64,000 nt of DNA from Neospora caninum Liverpool. Lineage: Eukaryota > Apicomplexa > Conoidasida > Eucoccidiorida > Sarcocystidae. A program made the position numbers and the translations under genes. Below the pieces are notes generated by a model. That model ran no database searches. It saw only the letters and a list, made by a program, of their open reading frames with translations, and was not told where the DNA came from. The stretch lies in assembly GCF_000208865.1 (NCBI RefSeq), contig NC_018398.1, positions 5,852,710 to 5,916,709 of the forward strand, in the 5' to 3' direction. Of the stretch, positions 37,772-47,614 are shown in pieces; position 1 is the first letter of the stretch, and each line of letters opens with the position of its first letter.

Positions 37772-38834
37772 TTGTGTGCCGCTGCAGTACGAAGCTGACG
37801 GTGGTGTGGCAACGGCAGGCATCCCAATAATGGGAAGCGCACTGGTCGTTTTCCCATTAGCAGTGCTAAAATATAAACGGCTTCTGTGAACACAGACACC
37901 AGCCTGATGTTTGGTTGTAACTGCAGTATCTTTTTTCCTGCTAACATCAACTCCGAAAAAAGAAGCATGTCCCAGGGCAGATGTGTTTGGAACGCAGGTG
38001 AATTGCGATGTTTAGTGGCGTATTTAATCGGACAGATATTCTGAACACATATAAATCGCCTACTCTCGTGCACAAGATCGTGCAGAGCGCTTTTTTGCCT
38101 TGGCTGCCACTGACTGTCGGCACATTCGCGCCGTGGTGATATGACAGGTGCAGGGGGTGATTTCGTTGTCGCTGGATCATCCCGGGGACACCGTGAAGAA
38201 CTGTCGGCTTCAATGAAACGAGACCTTTCGAGCAATGGCAGAGACAAAGCTCTCTCTCTATAACGGCAAATAGGTCTGTTTGCAAAACGTATAGTTGCAA
38301 GGGCCGCATACACAGCATACCAGGCACTTAACTGAGATTCTCTCGAACTTCCTGAAGACATGCAGACCTTGTCGCACCGTCCCCTGCGGCGACGAGCCTT
38401 TCGCAGTCGCATGTTGCTCGGTTGGGGGGTTCCGCCGATTCTCAAGTGACATTGAGGACTAGCGAGGAGAGTAACAGGAAAACCTGATTCAATGTTGCCC
38501 TCCTTGCATTTTTCCTCGAAAGCTTAGATAGGCACGTTTTGGAGTCGATTGTTCGTGTCCCTTGCATTCCCTCATCTCGGTCCCCCTATCAGCCGCAGCG
38601 AAACCCTGCTGACGGCGCTGTCGTGGGAGCGCAGACGCAGTCACCTGTCGTTGCGAGCGTCCGACCCAGTTACGGCCCCGTTTTCGCACTTCGATCATTC
38701 ACCTGAATTGATTTTCGAGAGGCGCGAAAAAGTGACACGTAATCTGATTTGGCTAGAGATATACAACACACGTCCAACCCTTCTGTCCTCCTCCCGGCAC
38801 CCTAGTTCACTGCCTATTCGGGTTCGCTGTCAAC
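37772..38834. repeat. Spacer between copies 3 and 4
   Basis: The downstream flank of copy 3 is its own version, related to but clearly different from the others. The last 200 bases before copy 4 match the class shared by copies 2-5. An open frame on the minus strand (37768-38445) has no recognisable content and is judged fortuitous. Confidence 0.7.
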
Positions 38835-39962
38835 ATGGAATCGTTGCCCCTCCGAGCCTTTTGGCTGACCGTCCTCATCGGCGGTTTCCTGCCTTGCGTC
38901 TTGTGTGACACAAGTGATTTGACTGCTGTTGATCCGGATTTCACATTGAGTATCCCGAAAGACGGACTTCCAGAGGATCTCGAAGAAGTCTTCTTTCTTC
39001 AGCCGGCTGGCACTCTTCGCGTCATCGACGAGACCGGCTCAGCTGTCTATATGCCCCAGATGAGCACGGACTCTGAGGATGGTGCTTCTGCGCGAATTCG
39101 CACTGACTCTGGCGATGCTTCGTCGGAAACGTACAGCGCCGCGTACGCGTTCGTGAATGGAAAGTGTGACTTCACGAAGGAAATCCAGTACAAGGACGCA
39201 TTTCCAGGGTACTCTCAGCCGATTTGGGTTCGGACCGCCTCTGCTGATGCCGCGGAGGCGAAAGCATCATCGGGGGGAGCGGTTGCGAACTTCACATTGA
39301 CGAACCCTCCTGAAGAGTATTTGACTGAGGTGGTGAGTTTCTGCGTGAGATTCAAGACGGTCTTGGCTGCTGGATCTTCAACCACGACAACGACCCCTAC
39401 GACAGGTGCGACTCAGACATCAAAAGCGGAGTCCAGCGCTACCAGTTTAGAGACTCCAGAGCCTACAGCGCCCCTGACACCAGCGCCACCGTCTGGCGAT
39501 TCAGAAGCTGCTGGGGAAGAGGGTCCGAGCCCCAAACCTGGTGAAGAGGGAAATGATGGAAAAACACATAGGCAAACAACTGGACAGACGGGTCCGCAAT
39601 CCGCCCCAGTGCCTGGGGTTTCCTCACCTATGGATCCTGAGCAACGTACAGAAAAAGATACCCCTCTCCGCGCAGAGAGCCACGCAGCATCTCCCACAAC
39701 CGGTCATGTCGATAACAAGGGACGTTCGGAAGTAGCACACGACAAACCAGTCACCGGGGTCATCGGAGAGAGTCTTGGCTCGGGAGAGGGTGGTGCAGGA
39801 GGGGAAAACGCACGGGCGAGGAGGCTTTCTGAAACAGGCAGCCCGAAAGAGGCATACTTGACAATCGTCGTACACTCCGCTGCCTGGGGATTGGCAGGGG
39901 GAGTCGGAGCACTCTCAGCTTTTGTTCTCTGCATTGCGTCTGCAGTGTTGTCCACATTCTAG
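38835..39962 (+). CDS. Tandem-array secreted protein, copy 4
   Basis: 375 residues; almost a duplicate of copy 2 in the variable middle (small changes such as PSLE to TSLE, SKPGGE to PKPGEE and GGSE to GRSE). In the N-domain it has TLSIPKDGLPEDL in place of TVSIPKDGLPGDL, and FKTVLA in place of FKTFLA. The motif RRLSE is at 39819-39833. The hydrophobic end has GLAGGVGALSAF; the Val is otherwise seen only in copy 8. Confidence 0.87.
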   Translation: MESLPLRAFWLTVLIGGFLPCVLCDTSDLTAVDPDFTLSIPKDGLPEDLEEVFFLQPAGTLRVIDETGSAVYMPQMSTDSEDGASARIRTDSGDASSETYSAAYAFVNGKCDFTKEIQYKDAFPGYSQPIWVRTASADAAEAKASSGGAVANFTLTNPPEEYLTEVVSFCVRFKTVLAAGSSTTTTTPTTGATQTSKAESSATSLETPEPTAPLTPAPPSGDSEAAGEEGPSPKPGEEGNDGKTHRQTTGQTGPQSAPVPGVSSPMDPEQRTEKDTPLRAESHAASPTTGHVDNKGRSEVAHDKPVTGVIGESLGSGEGGAGGENARARRLSETGSPKEAYLTIVVHSAAWGLAGGVGALSAFVLCIASAVLSTF

Positions 39963-41023
39963 CTGTGTGCCGCTACAACACGCTGCTGCCGGATGAGAAG
40001 AGACGGCAGGCCACCATATAGAGGGAGACGATTCGAGAGTCGCGTCGGTGGGAGTGGCCACGGAGTGAATAGGTTTTATAAATAGGTTGCACCCATATGG
40101 TGAATTTCCAGGCGGTCGGGCTGCTTTTTCTTCAAACGTGAACACTGAGAAAACAACATATCCCCGAGAGACGTGTGCTTCTACCACAGGTGAATAATGA
40201 TTTGCAGTGACGCCTTTAAAAGGATAGAACGATTGAATACAGGTAAGTCGAGTAGTCGCATGTACATGGTCGTGCGAGAGGTTTTTGCCTCAATATCAGA
40301 TGCTGTCGGTGCACATATGTCGTGTTAATGGTAGATTATTAGCCGGCAATTTCGCGCTGATACTGCGTCGCAACAACCCTCCCCGACGATTCGTCGGCTT
40401 CAGTCGAAAGAGACTTTTCCACCTAAGACACAGACGCACCTACCTTTATCTACGACGGCAAATAGCACTGCTTTCTAAACGAGAAGCTGCAAGGCTCGCC
40501 CACGTAGCACACCAGAGACTTGTAGAGATTCTCTCTTTACTCCACGAAGACACGGAGACCTCGTCTTTGACCCCTGAGGTGACGGCCTTTGCGCAGTCGC
40601 GCGTTGCAGGGATTCGGGGGCAGCGCCAACTCAAGTTACCCTCTGATTGAATTTTAGCCACTTTAGCTTTTTGTTTCCAAACCAAAACCTGCGGAACTTG
40701 CAATGGAATTCCAGTGTTGTTAGCGGCATTTCAACCTTTTACGGCCGAAGTCACGCATTCTCCCCCTGTCCCTCCACACCGGAGCAGTTAGCCCCCGCAG
40801 ACGGCGCTGTCGTGGGAGCGCAGCCGCAGTCACCTGTCGTTGCGAGCGTCCGACCCAGTTACGGCCCCGTTTTCGCCCTTCGATCATTCACCTGAATTGA
40901 TTTTCGAGAGGCGCGAAAAAGTGACACGTAATCTGATTTGGCTAGAGATATACAACACACGTCCAACGCTTCTGTCCTCCCCCCGGCACCCTAGTTCACT
41001 GCCTATTCCGGTTCGCTGTCAAC
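39963..41023. repeat. Spacer between copies 4 and 5
   Basis: Close to identical with the copy 2-3 spacer over most of its length, with scattered single-base changes. The end next to copy 5 is of the same 5'-flank class. Confidence 0.75.
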
Positions 41024-42142
41024 ATGGAATCGTTGCCCCTCCGAGCCTTTTGGCTGACCGTCCTCATCGGCGGTTTCCTGCCTTGCGTCTTGTGTGACAC
41101 AAGTGATTTGACTGCTGTTGATCCAGATTTCACAGTGAGTATCCCGAAAGACGGACTTCCAGAGGATCTCGAAGAAGTCTTCTTTCTTCAGCCGGCTGGC
41201 ACTCTTCGCGTCATCGACGAGACCGGCTCAGCTGTCTATATGCCCCAGATGAGCACGGACTCTGAGGATGGTGCTTCTGCGCGAATTCGCACTGACTCTG
41301 GCGATGCTTCGTCGGAAACGTACAGCGCCGCGTACGCGTTCGTGAATGGAAAGTGTGACTTCACGAAGGAAATCCAGTACAAGGACGCATTTCCAGGGTA
41401 CTCTCAGCCGATTTGGGTTCGGACCGCCTCTGCTGATGCCGCGGAGGCGAAAGCATCATCGGGGGGAGCGGTTGCGAACTTCACATTGACGAACCCTCCT
41501 GAAGAGTATTTGACTGAGGTGGTGAGTTTCTGCGTGAGATTCAAGACGTTCTTGGCTTCTGGATCTTCAACCACGACAACGACTACATCGACAGGTGCGA
41601 CAACGGCGTCAAACACAGTGTCACCCCCCTCCAGTTCACAGACAGGAGAGCCTTCATCTCCCCCGGCTCCTGCGCCGCCGTCTGGTGGTACAGAGAGTTC
41701 TTCTGAAGGTGCCTCCTCCAAGGGTCCAGAAGAAGATAACACAGGCCCACAATTGAATAACAAAACAAATTTGGAAGGGCCTTTGCCCTCCGCCAAGGCT
41801 CCCGAAATACAACACAGTACCGGGGAGGACCAACGTACAGACGATGAAGCAGCCCATAACTCTGGAGACTCTGCGGTATCTGCCACCCCCGGAAAAGCAG
41901 GGAACACCGGAGAATCTGAGGTGACACACGGAAACACGGCCAACTTAGAAGAAACTGATCCGGGGAAGACTACTGAAGGAGGAAAGGGCGCTCAGGCGAG
42001 GAGGCTTTCCGAAACAAGCAGCCCGAAAGAGGCATACTTGACAATAGTCGTACACTCTGCTGCCTGGGGCTTGGACGAGGGAATCGGAGCACTCTCAGCT
42101 TTTGTTCTCTGCATTACCTCTACACTGTTGTCCACATTCTAG
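41024..42142 (+). CDS. Tandem-array secreted protein, copy 5
   Basis: 372 residues. The middle region (STGATTASNTVSPPSSSQTG, then Pro/Gly/Glu/Asn-rich) founds a subfamily with copies 6 and 7. The DNA differs from copy 6 at only a few bases: TCTGAGGATGG versus TCGGAGCATGG, and CACTCTCA versus CACCCTCA. The motif RRLSE is at 41999-42013, preceded by AQA. In the hydrophobic end GLAGG is replaced by GLDEG, putting two acidic residues next to the helix. It has the 5' flank of copies 2-4 but the 3' flank of copies 6-7, so it is a recombinant unit. Confidence 0.87.
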   Translation: MESLPLRAFWLTVLIGGFLPCVLCDTSDLTAVDPDFTVSIPKDGLPEDLEEVFFLQPAGTLRVIDETGSAVYMPQMSTDSEDGASARIRTDSGDASSETYSAAYAFVNGKCDFTKEIQYKDAFPGYSQPIWVRTASADAAEAKASSGGAVANFTLTNPPEEYLTEVVSFCVRFKTFLASGSSTTTTTTSTGATTASNTVSPPSSSQTGEPSSPPAPAPPSGGTESSSEGASSKGPEEDNTGPQLNNKTNLEGPLPSAKAPEIQHSTGEDQRTDDEAAHNSGDSAVSATPGKAGNTGESEVTHGNTANLEETDPGKTTEGGKGAQARRLSETSSPKEAYLTIVVHSAAWGLDEGIGALSAFVLCITSTLLSTF

Positions 42143-43216
42143 TTGTGTGCCGCTACAACACGATGCTGCCGGCTGAGAAGCGACGGCAGGCCACGCCTAT
42201 ACCGAGAAGGGAGTTGATCGTTGTCTCTTTAGGAATTGCTAGGAAGTCTAATAGGCGCTGCAAATAACAAGACAGGTGTGGTGTTTGGCGTTGTAACTGC
42301 TGACATCAGCTCTAAGAAGACAAGGATGACCCAGTCTGTGTTTCTAACATATGTGAATGATGAAATATGACGTACTCCAGAGGGTGACTCTACTGAGCAC
42401 AAGAAAATCGATTACTCTTGTGTACACGATCGTGCGAAGAACATTCTCACCTCACTATCAGTTACTATCGGCACAAACGCGCCGTGTCGATGACAAGGCG
42501 GCCGTTTTGTGTGGGCAGGCACTGCCCAGCGACCATGTGAGGAATTGCCTGCATCATTATAAAAAACATTTCCTGCTCAGGCACTGACACAGCTATCCCT
42601 ATCCATAACAACAGAGAGCCGGCAAGGTGCAAGGACCGCTCAGGCAGCAAACAAAGGATTTGCTTAGATTCTCTCAAACTCCACGAAGACATGCAGACCG
42701 TGTCGTTGTGCCCCCTGCGGCGAGGGGACTGCGCAGTCGCGTGTATCTCGCCGAAGGGGGGGGCGGGTCAGCGCCACCTTGCGCTCACTCCAGTTTGACC
42801 AACTGGCGCCTCGAAAAGGGGGTGGGAAACTGATTGAATATTAGCCACCTTGGTTTTTTTGTCGCCAAATAAAATCGGCACATTCCAAACTCGTCTTCAC
42901 GTGCACATAGCATTTCTAGTCATCAGGACCGAGGCCACTCATTCACCTCTCTCTCGGTCCCCCCCAATTTGACGCAGCGAGCCCCTGTGCTGACGGCGCT
43001 CCGGTGGGAGCGAAGCCATGGTCACCAGTCCACCGTGAGTTCACGACCTCGTTACGACCGCGTGTCCGTCCTTCGATCACTCAACTGCGTTAATTTTCGA
43101 GTGGCATGAAAGAGTGATACGAAGCTTTAATTTCCGAACAGACATACGGAACATATCGAACGCTTCTGTACCCTCCCGACACCCTAGTTCACTGCCTATT
43201 CCGGTTCGCTGTCAAC
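42143..43216. repeat. Spacer between copies 5 and 6
   Basis: 1074 bases, almost identical to the two following spacers (44336-45421 and 46541-47614). It ends with the 5'-flank class that also precedes copy 1. It includes a G run near 42757. A repeated open frame of 76 codons (42357-42587) is present in all three spacers and is probably fortuitous. Confidence 0.75.
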
Positions 43217-44335
43217 ATGGAATCGTTGCCCCTCCGAGCCTTTTGGCTGACCGTCCTCATCGGCGGTTTCCTGCCTTGCGTCTTGTGTGACACAAGTGAT
43301 TTGACTGCTGTTGATCCAGATTTCACAGTGAGTATCCCGAAAGACGGACTTCCAGAGGATCTCGAAGAAGTCTTCTTTCTTCAGCCGGCTGGCACTCTTC
43401 GCGTCATCGACGAGACCGGCTCAGCTGTCTATATGCCCCAGATGAGCACGGACTCGGAGCATGGTGCTTCTGCGCGAATTCGCACTGACTCTGGCGATGC
43501 TTCGTCGGAAACGTACAGCGCCGCGTACGCGTTCGTGAATGGAAAGTGTGACTTCACGAAGGAAATCCAGTACAAGGACGCATTTCCAGGGTACTCTCAG
43601 CCGATTTGGGTTCGGACCGCCTCTGCTGATGCCGCGGAGGCGAAAGCATCATCGGGGGGAGCGGTTGCGAACTTCACATTGACGAACCCTCCTGAAGAGT
43701 ATTTGACTGAGGTGGTGAGTTTCTGCGTGAGATTCAAGACGTTCTTGGCTTCTGGATCTTCAACCACGACAACGACTACATCGACAGGTGCGACAACGGC
43801 GTCAAACACAGTGTCACCCCCCTCCAGTTCACAGACAGGAGAGCCTTCATCTCCCCCGGCTCCTGCGCCGCCGTCTGGTGGTACAGAGAGTTCTTCTGAA
43901 GGTGCCTCCTCCAAGGGTCCAGAAGAAGATAACACAGGCCCACAATTGAATAACAAAACAAATTTGGAAGGGCCTTTGCCCTCCGCCAAGGCTCCCGAAA
44001 TACAACACAGTACCGGGGAGGACCAACGTACAGACGATGAAGCAGCCCATAACTCTGGAGACTCTGCGGTATCTGCCACCCCCGGAAAAGCAGGGAACAC
44101 CGGAGAATCTGAGGTGACACACGGAAACACGGCCAACTTAGAAGAAACTGATCCGGGGAAGACTACTGAAGGAGGAAAGGGCGCTCAGGCGAGGAGGCTT
44201 TCCGAAACAAGCAGCCCGAAAGAGGCATACTTGACAATAGTCGTACACTCTGCTGCCTGGGGCTTGGACGAGGGAATCGGAGCACCCTCAGCTTTTGTTC
44301 TCTGCATTACCTCTACACTGTTGTCCACATTCTAG
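43217..44335 (+). CDS. Tandem-array secreted protein, copy 6
   Basis: 372 residues, essentially copy 5 with two amino-acid changes: SEDG becomes SEHG in the N-domain (shared with copy 7) and ALSAF becomes APSAF in the hydrophobic end (unique, adding a Pro to the helix). RRLSE is at 44192-44206. The near-identity of body and spacers with copies 5 and 7 points to a very recent duplication or homogenisation. Confidence 0.87.
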   Translation: MESLPLRAFWLTVLIGGFLPCVLCDTSDLTAVDPDFTVSIPKDGLPEDLEEVFFLQPAGTLRVIDETGSAVYMPQMSTDSEHGASARIRTDSGDASSETYSAAYAFVNGKCDFTKEIQYKDAFPGYSQPIWVRTASADAAEAKASSGGAVANFTLTNPPEEYLTEVVSFCVRFKTFLASGSSTTTTTTSTGATTASNTVSPPSSSQTGEPSSPPAPAPPSGGTESSSEGASSKGPEEDNTGPQLNNKTNLEGPLPSAKAPEIQHSTGEDQRTDDEAAHNSGDSAVSATPGKAGNTGESEVTHGNTANLEETDPGKTTEGGKGAQARRLSETSSPKEAYLTIVVHSAAWGLDEGIGAPSAFVLCITSTLLSTF

Positions 44336-45421
44336 TTGTGTGCCGCTACAACACGATGCTGCCGGCTGAGAAGCGACGGCAGGCCACGCCTATACCGAGA
44401 AGGGAGTTGATCGTTGTCTCTTTAGGAATTGCTAGGAAGTCTAATAGGCGCTGCAAATAACAAGACAGGTGTGGTGTTTGGCGTTGTAACTGCTGACATC
44501 AGCTCTAAGAAGACAAGGATGACCCAGTCTGTGTTTCTAACATATGTGAATGATGAAATATGACGTACTCCAGAGGGTGACTCTACTGAGCACAAGAAAA
44601 TCGATTACTCTTGTGTACACGATCGTGCGAAGAACATTCTCACCTCACTATCAGTTACTATCGGCACAAACGCGCCGTGTCGATGACAAGGCGGCCGTTT
44701 TGTGTGGGCAGGCACTGCCCAGCGACCATGTGAGGAATTGCCTGCATCATTATAAAAAACATTTCCTGCTCAGGCACTGACACAGCTATCCCTATCCATA
44801 ACAACAGAGAGGTTAACTTTTTAGCCGGCAAGGTGCAAGGACCGCTCAGGCAGCAAACAAAGGATTTGCTTAGATTCTCTCAAACTCCACGAAGACATGC
44901 AGACCGTGTCGTTGTGCCCCCTGCGGCGAGGGGACTGCGCAGTCGCGTGTATCTCGCCGAAGGGGGGGCGGGTCAGCGCCACCTTGCGCTCACTCCAGTT
45001 TGACCAACTGGCGCCTCGAAAAGGGGGTGGGAAACTGATTGAATATTAGCCACCTTGGTTTTTTTGTCGCCAAATAAAATCGGCACATTCCAAACTCGTC
45101 TTCACGTGCACATAGCATTTCTAGTCATCAGGACCGAGGCCACTCATTCACCTCTCTCTCGGTCCCCCCCAATTTGACGCAGCGAGCCCCTGTGCTGACG
45201 GCGCTCCGGTGGGAGCGAAGCCATGGTCACCAGTCCACCGTGAGTTCACGACCTCGTTACGACCGCGTGTCCGTCCTTCGATCACTCAACTGCGTTAATT
45301 TTCGAGTGGCATGAAAGAGTGATACGAAGCTTTAATTTCCGAACAGACATACGGAACATATCGAACGCTTCTGTACCCTCCCGACACCCTAGTTCACTGC
45401 CTATTCCGGTTCGCTGTCAAC
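44336..45421. repeat. Spacer between copies 6 and 7, with a 13-bp insertion
   Basis: Matches the neighbouring spacers except for an insertion of 13 bases (GTTAACTTTTTAG) near 44811-44824 and one G fewer in the G run near 44961. These differences show that the three spacers are real separate copies and not an assembly echo of one. Confidence 0.75.
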
Positions 45422-46540
45422 ATGGAATCGTTGCCCCTCCGAGCCTTTTGGCTGACCGTCCTCATCGGCGGTTTCCTGCCTTGCGTCTTGTGTGACACAA
45501 GTGATTTGACTGCTGTTGATCCGGATTTCACAGTGAGTATCCCGAAAGACGGACTTCCAGGGGATCTCGAAGAAGTCTTCTTTCTTCAGCCGGCTGGCAC
45601 TCTTCGCATCATCGACGAGACCGGCTCAGCTGTCTATATGCCCCAGATGAGCACGGACTCGGAGCATGGTGCTTCTGCACGAATTCGCACTGACTCTGGC
45701 GACGCTTCGTCGGAAACGTACAGCGCCGCGTACGCGTTCGTGAATGGAAAGTGTGACTTCACGAAGGAAATCCAGTACAAGGACGCATTTCCAGGGTACT
45801 CTCAGCCGATTTGGGTTCGGACCGCCTCTGCTGATGCCGCGGAGGCGAAAGCATCATCGGCGGGAGCGGTTGCGAACTTCACATTGACGAACCCTCCTGA
45901 AGAGTATTTGACTGAGGTGGTGAGTTTCTGCGTGAGATTCAAGACGTTCTTGGCTTCTGGATCTTCAACCACGACAACGACTACATCGACAGGTGCGACA
46001 ACGGCGTCAAACATAGTTTCAAACCCCTCCAGTTCACAGACAGGAGTGCCTTCATCTCCCCCGGCTCCTGCGACGCCGTCTGTTGGTACAGAGAGTTCCC
46101 CTGAAGGTGCCCGCCCCAAGGGTCAGGATGAAGAAACCACAGAGCCACAATTGAATAACAAAACAAATTTGGAAGTGCCTTTGCCCTCCGCCGAGGATAC
46201 CGAAATACAACACAGTACCGGGGAGGACCAACGTACAGACGATGAAGCATCCCATACCTCTGGAGACTCTGCGGCATCTGCCACACCCGGAAAAGCAGAG
46301 AACACCGGAGAATCTGAGGTGACACACGGAAACACGACCAACTTAGAAGAGACTGATCTGGGGAAGACTACTGAAGGAGGAAAGGGCGCTCAGGCGAGGA
46401 GGCTTTCTGAAACAGGCAGCCCGAAAGAGGCATACTTGACAATAGTCGTACACTCTGCTGCCTGGGGCTTGGACGAGGGAATCGGAGCACTCTCAGCTTT
46501 TGTTCTCTGCATTACCTCTACACTGTTGTCCACATTCTAG
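45422..46540 (+). CDS. Tandem-array secreted protein, copy 7
   Basis: 372 residues. The middle is related to copies 5-6 but with many replacements (NIVSNPSSSQTGVPS, and EGARPKGQDEETTEP), so it is an older member of that subfamily. SEHG is shared with copy 6; SAGAVANF and a silent GGCGAC codon pair are shared with copy 8. LRIIDE (for LRVIDE) is unique. RRLSE is at 46397-46411 and the hydrophobic end again has GLDEG. Confidence 0.87.
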   Translation: MESLPLRAFWLTVLIGGFLPCVLCDTSDLTAVDPDFTVSIPKDGLPGDLEEVFFLQPAGTLRIIDETGSAVYMPQMSTDSEHGASARIRTDSGDASSETYSAAYAFVNGKCDFTKEIQYKDAFPGYSQPIWVRTASADAAEAKASSAGAVANFTLTNPPEEYLTEVVSFCVRFKTFLASGSSTTTTTTSTGATTASNIVSNPSSSQTGVPSSPPAPATPSVGTESSPEGARPKGQDEETTEPQLNNKTNLEVPLPSAEDTEIQHSTGEDQRTDDEASHTSGDSAASATPGKAENTGESEVTHGNTTNLEETDLGKTTEGGKGAQARRLSETGSPKEAYLTIVVHSAAWGLDEGIGALSAFVLCITSTLLSTF

Positions 46541-47614
46541 TTGTGTGCCGCTACAACACGATGCTGCCGGCTGAGAAGCGACGGCAGGCCACGCCTATAC
46601 CGAGAAGGGAGTTGATCGTTGTCTCTTTAGGAATTGCTAGGAAGTCTAATAGGCGCTGCAAATAACAAGACAGGTGTGGTGTTTGGCGTTGTAACTGCTG
46701 ACATCAGCTCTAAGAAGACAAGGATGACCCAGTCTGTGTTTCTAACATATGTGAATGATGAAATATGACGTACTCCAGAGGGTGACTCTACTGAGCACAA
46801 GAAAATCGATTACTCTTGTGTACACGATCGTGCGAAGAACATTCTCACCTCACTATCAGTTACTATCGGCACAAACGCGCCGTGTCGATGACAAGGCGGC
46901 CGTTTTGTGTGGGCAGGCACTGCCCAGCGACCATGTGAGGAATTGCCTGCATCATTATAAAAAACATTTCCTGCTCAGGCACTGACACAGCTATCCCTAT
47001 CCATAACAACAGAGAGCCGGCAAGGTGCAAGGACCGCTCAGGCAGCAAACAAAGGATTTGCTTAGATTCTCTCAAACTCCACGAAGACATGCAGACCGTG
47101 TCGTTGTGCCCCCTGCGGCGAGGGGACTGCGCAGTCGCGTGTATCTCGCCGAAGGGGGGGGCGGGTCAGCGCCACCTTGCGCTCACTCCAGTTTGACCAA
47201 CTGGCGCCTCGAAAAGGGGGTGGGAAACTGATTGAATATCAGCCACCTTGGTTTTTTTGTCGCCAAATAAAATCGGCACATTCCAAACTCGTCTTCACGT
47301 GCACATAGCATTTCTAGTCATCAGGACCGAGGCCACTCATTCACCTCTCTCTCGGTCCCCCCCAATTTGACGCAGCGAGCCCCTGTGCTGACGGCGCTCC
47401 GGTGGGAGCGAAGCCATGGTCACCAGTCCACCGTGAGTTCACGACCTCGTTACGACCGCGTTTCCGTCCTTCGATCACTCAACTGCGTTAATTTTCGAGT
47501 GGCATGAAAGAGTGATACGAAGCTTTAATTTCCGAACAGACATACGGAACATATCGAACGCTTCTGTACCCTCCCGACACCCTAGTTCACTGCCTATTCC
47601 GGTTCGCTGTCAAC
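46541..47614. repeat. Spacer between copies 7 and 8
   Basis: 1074 bases, nearly the same as 42143-43216. The upstream flank of copy 8 is therefore of the copy 5-7 type, although the copy 8 protein middle is of the copy 2/4 type. Confidence 0.75.

Noticed and set aside
41404..41943. 179-codon antisense frame inside array copies
   Set aside because: It is a shadow of the conserved coding strand with reversed composition.
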